Below, piece by piece: positions 31,821-33,187 of a stretch of 33,187 bases of DNA. Numbering within the stretch: the stretch's first letter is position 1; each line of letters opens with the position of its first letter. Location of the stretch: NCBI GenBank assembly GCA_944332465.1, contig CALVJZ010000003.1, positions 1 to 33,187 of the forward strand, in the 5' to 3' direction. This DNA is from an uncultured Bacilli bacterium (GTDB lineage Bacteria; Bacillota_I; Bacilli_A; RF39; UBA660). The position numbers and the translations under genes are program-made. The notes under the pieces were generated by a model. It was given only the letters and a program-made list of their open reading frames with translations. It did no database searches and was not told the origin of the DNA.

Positions 31821-31836
31821 GAGGTCTCTTTTTTTT
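31812..31836 (+). terminator. Intrinsic terminator after rpsU
   Basis: AGAGAC (31812-31817) pairs with GTCTCT (31824-31829) around a 6-base loop holding the stop codon, followed by a run of Ts. Confidence 0.85.
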
Positions 31837-31855
31837 ACATATTTAAGGAGGATTT

Positions 31856-32935
31856 ATGTTAAAGGTTTCAAAGAAATTTAAAAGTCTTGCTTTAGCAGGA
31901 TTATTGTCTCTTTGTATTATTCCTGTTAATGGATGTAGCAGTAAAAATAGTAATGAAGGTTATGAACCAACTGAATATGCAGAGGGAGAACATCAAATTG
32001 TTTCTGTAGAAAAAAGTTTTGATCCATTCTTTGGTAAAAATGGTACTTATGGATTAAAAGCACCAGAAGGATATAAAATTACTGATTATGATTATGATAA
32101 AACTGATTATTTCGGTTTTGATGATTATACTTATGAAAATGTAGCTCCTGTAGAAGTCTTAAATCCTAATAATATTGGTACACCATTAGAAGAGACTGAA
32201 GAAGTTAGTGAAGTTTATGAAAGTGGAGAACATGTTATTGTAGATATAAAGCGTGGTTTTAATCCTTTCTTTGGTAAAGGAGATCAAGTTTTTCATTTAA
32301 CAGCACCAGAAGGATACGATGTTTTAGATTATGATTATGATAAAACTGATTCATTTGAATTTGTAAATATTACATATGTTAATAATCAACAGGTAAAGGT
32401 TAATGATATTAATCAGTTTGGTGAAGTTGTAGATAAAGTAGAGAGTAAAGAACAAGGTAATACATATGATGTTGGTACTGATTTTATGGTGGTATTAAAT
32501 CGTAGCTTTAATCCATTGTTTGGTAAAGATGAGATGAAAGAAGTACCTAGTATTCCTGGTTATGTAGTTGTTGATTATGATTATGATAAAACCGATTCAT
32601 TTGAATTTGAAACAATAGTTTATAAAAACATCGTACCTGTTGTTGTGGAAAATGAAAATGAAATTGGAGTTCCTGTTTCACCTGTAGAAGAAGATACACA
32701 TAGTGATGGTATTTATGATGAAGGGGAACACGTATTAGTAGATATTGATAGAAATTTAAATTTTTTAACTGGTTATAGTGGAACAAAAGAAGTAACATCA
32801 CCTGATGGATATGAGGTTTTAGACTATGATTACGATAAAAATGATGATTTTGAGTTTGATACTATAGTTTATAGTAATGACGAAAGTGTTTCTGTAAGCG
32901 ATAGTAATGATTTTGGTAAAGTCTTAAAAAAATAG
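31856..32935 (+). CDS. Lipoprotein made of four tandem repeats of about 80 residues
   Basis: The 359-residue protein has a lipoprotein signal with Cys27 in VNGCSS. The mature protein is acidic and consists of four repeats whose starts are 80, 83 and 83 codons apart. Each has the order GEHxxVxVxRxFNPFFGK, then APEGYxVxDYDYDKTDSFEF, then xYxNxxxVxV and an acidic linker. The DYDYDK[TN]D segment is the most conserved and its Asp spacing could bind calcium. I do not recognise the family. Repeat 4 is the most diverged in its first half (NLNFLTGYSG). AAGGAGG precedes the ATG. It is probably a surface-exposed protein tethered to the membrane. Confidence 0.85.
   Translation: MLKVSKKFKSLALAGLLSLCIIPVNGCSSKNSNEGYEPTEYAEGEHQIVSVEKSFDPFFGKNGTYGLKAPEGYKITDYDYDKTDYFGFDDYTYENVAPVEVLNPNNIGTPLEETEEVSEVYESGEHVIVDIKRGFNPFFGKGDQVFHLTAPEGYDVLDYDYDKTDSFEFVNITYVNNQQVKVNDINQFGEVVDKVESKEQGNTYDVGTDFMVVLNRSFNPLFGKDEMKEVPSIPGYVVVDYDYDKTDSFEFETIVYKNIVPVVVENENEIGVPVSPVEEDTHSDGIYDEGEHVLVDIDRNLNFLTGYSGTKEVTSPDGYEVLDYDYDKNDDFEFDTIVYSNDESVSVSDSNDFGKVLKK
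31985..32932 (+). repeat. Four in-frame repeat units in the lipoprotein gene
   Basis: Units begin at 31985, 32225, 32474 and 32723, giving spacings of 240, 249 and 249 bases. The block around GATTATGATTATGATAAAA recurs in each with small changes. Confidence 0.85.
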
Positions 32936-32947
32936 AAAATATAAAAT

Positions 32948-32976
32948 TTGACGAATTTTTTATTTTTTGATATAAT
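32948..32976 (+). promoter_or_regulatory. Sigma-A-type promoter of the last gene
   Basis: TTGACG (32948-32953), a 17-bp spacer and TATAAT (32971-32976), preceded by TGA (extended -10). Confidence 0.8.
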
Positions 32977-33002
32977 TTGTTGGATTTTGAGGGGGAGTAT
33001 TT

Positions 33003-33187
33003 GTGTTTTATTCAGATGAATCAGTAAATGATTTACTTCAATATTCTAAAAGTATGGTTGATGATATAGCTAGTAAAAAAACTAAGCAAAACGATTTTTT
33101 AGTAGAACAGTATTTAATATTTGCAGGTATGATAGCATACTATGGTTTTGAACATATTAATGCAATATATAAAGCATTTCAAAATAC
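33003..33187 (+). CDS. Unknown protein, 3' end cut by the window
   Basis: A frame opens at GTG 33003 with GAGGGGGAG just upstream and remains open to the window end (61 codons). The visible residues begin V-F-Y-S-D-E-S and contain a soluble helical stretch followed by a hydrophobic segment (about YLIFAGMIAYYGF). No family is recognisable from this fragment. The strong promoter and ribosome site support a real gene. Confidence 0.65.
   Translation, partial: MFYSDESVNDLLQYSKSMVDDIASKKTKQNDFLVEQYLIFAGMIAYYGFEHINAIYKAFQN

Noticed and set aside
32547-32801. Minus-strand frame opposite the repeat lipoprotein
   Set aside because: Low-complexity His/Gln/Leu composition mirrors the antisense of the DYDYDK repeats; no start signals.
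1-33187. CRISPR arrays, insertion sequences or recoded TGA codons
   Set aside because: No regularly spaced short repeats, no transposase-like ORF, and conserved Trp positions in several proteins use TGG while TGA ends genes normally.

Overview
The window is strongly AT-rich, uses the standard genetic code (Trp is TGG; TGA acts as a stop) and is tightly packed, with nearly all genes on the + strand. Gram-positive features dominate: sortases with LPXTG-type surface proteins, SepF and DivIVA, T-box riboswitches, AGGAGG-type ribosome binding sites, and relatives of spore genes (GerE-like, GerM-like, SpoIIIAH-like). Together these suggest an uncultured low-GC Bacillota of the Bacilli, perhaps an RF39-like or Erysipelotrichia-related gut lineage. 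That placement is inference; no rRNA gene is present.

Layout. (1) 1-5929 is a pilus or surface-fibre operon: a large adhesin-like protein (5' end cut by the window), a small minor pilin, a major pilin, a class C sortase and a class B-like sortase. (2) 5983-7145 holds an RluA-type pseudouridine synthase and a small membrane protein. (3) 7131-10501 is a promoter, an Asn-type T-box, asnB and asnS. (4) 10559-14095 holds a PP2C phosphatase, a lipoprotein and a HerA-like ATPase. (5) 14170-20798 is a version of the sepF-divIVA-ileS neighbourhood in which three tandem, diverged protein-kinase-like paralogues sit between divIVA and the Ile T-box of ileS. A 59-residue ORF lies between that T-box and ileS. 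(6) 20829-23324 holds a thioredoxin-like membrane protein, an SDR reductase and a YnbB-type PLP enzyme. (7) 23359-25126 is a small cluster of spore-type genes (SpoIIIAH-like, GerE-like, GerM-like). (8) 25191-26978 holds an L,D-transpeptidase with a helical N-terminus, tRNA-Arg(UCU) and a tRNA-binding OB protein. (9) 26999-28602 is a short minus-strand segment (HD-domain protein, CDP-alcohol phosphatidyltransferase). (10) 28720-31499 is a compact bacteriocin-type operon. (11) 31620-33187 holds rpsU, a lipoprotein made of four repeats, and the start of an unknown gene.

The most interesting locus is 28720-31499. A C39-peptidase ABC exporter starting at TTG is followed by a short membrane-anchored accessory protein and two tiny genes that ordinary gene callers could miss. 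Each tiny gene encodes a peptide with a classic double-glycine leader. Both predicted mature peptides contain a GxxxG motif and exactly one cysteine near the C-terminus, which fits a two-peptide (class IIb-like) bacteriocin that might be disulfide-linked. The four genes overlap one another by 4 to 11 bases, and no obvious immunity gene is present.

Other points of note are the kinase trio in the division cluster, a class B-like sortase with Lys where the catalytic Arg is expected beside a pilin with an atypical VPNTI sorting motif, a signal-less L,D-transpeptidase with a WXG100-like N-terminus, and the isolated spore-gene cluster.
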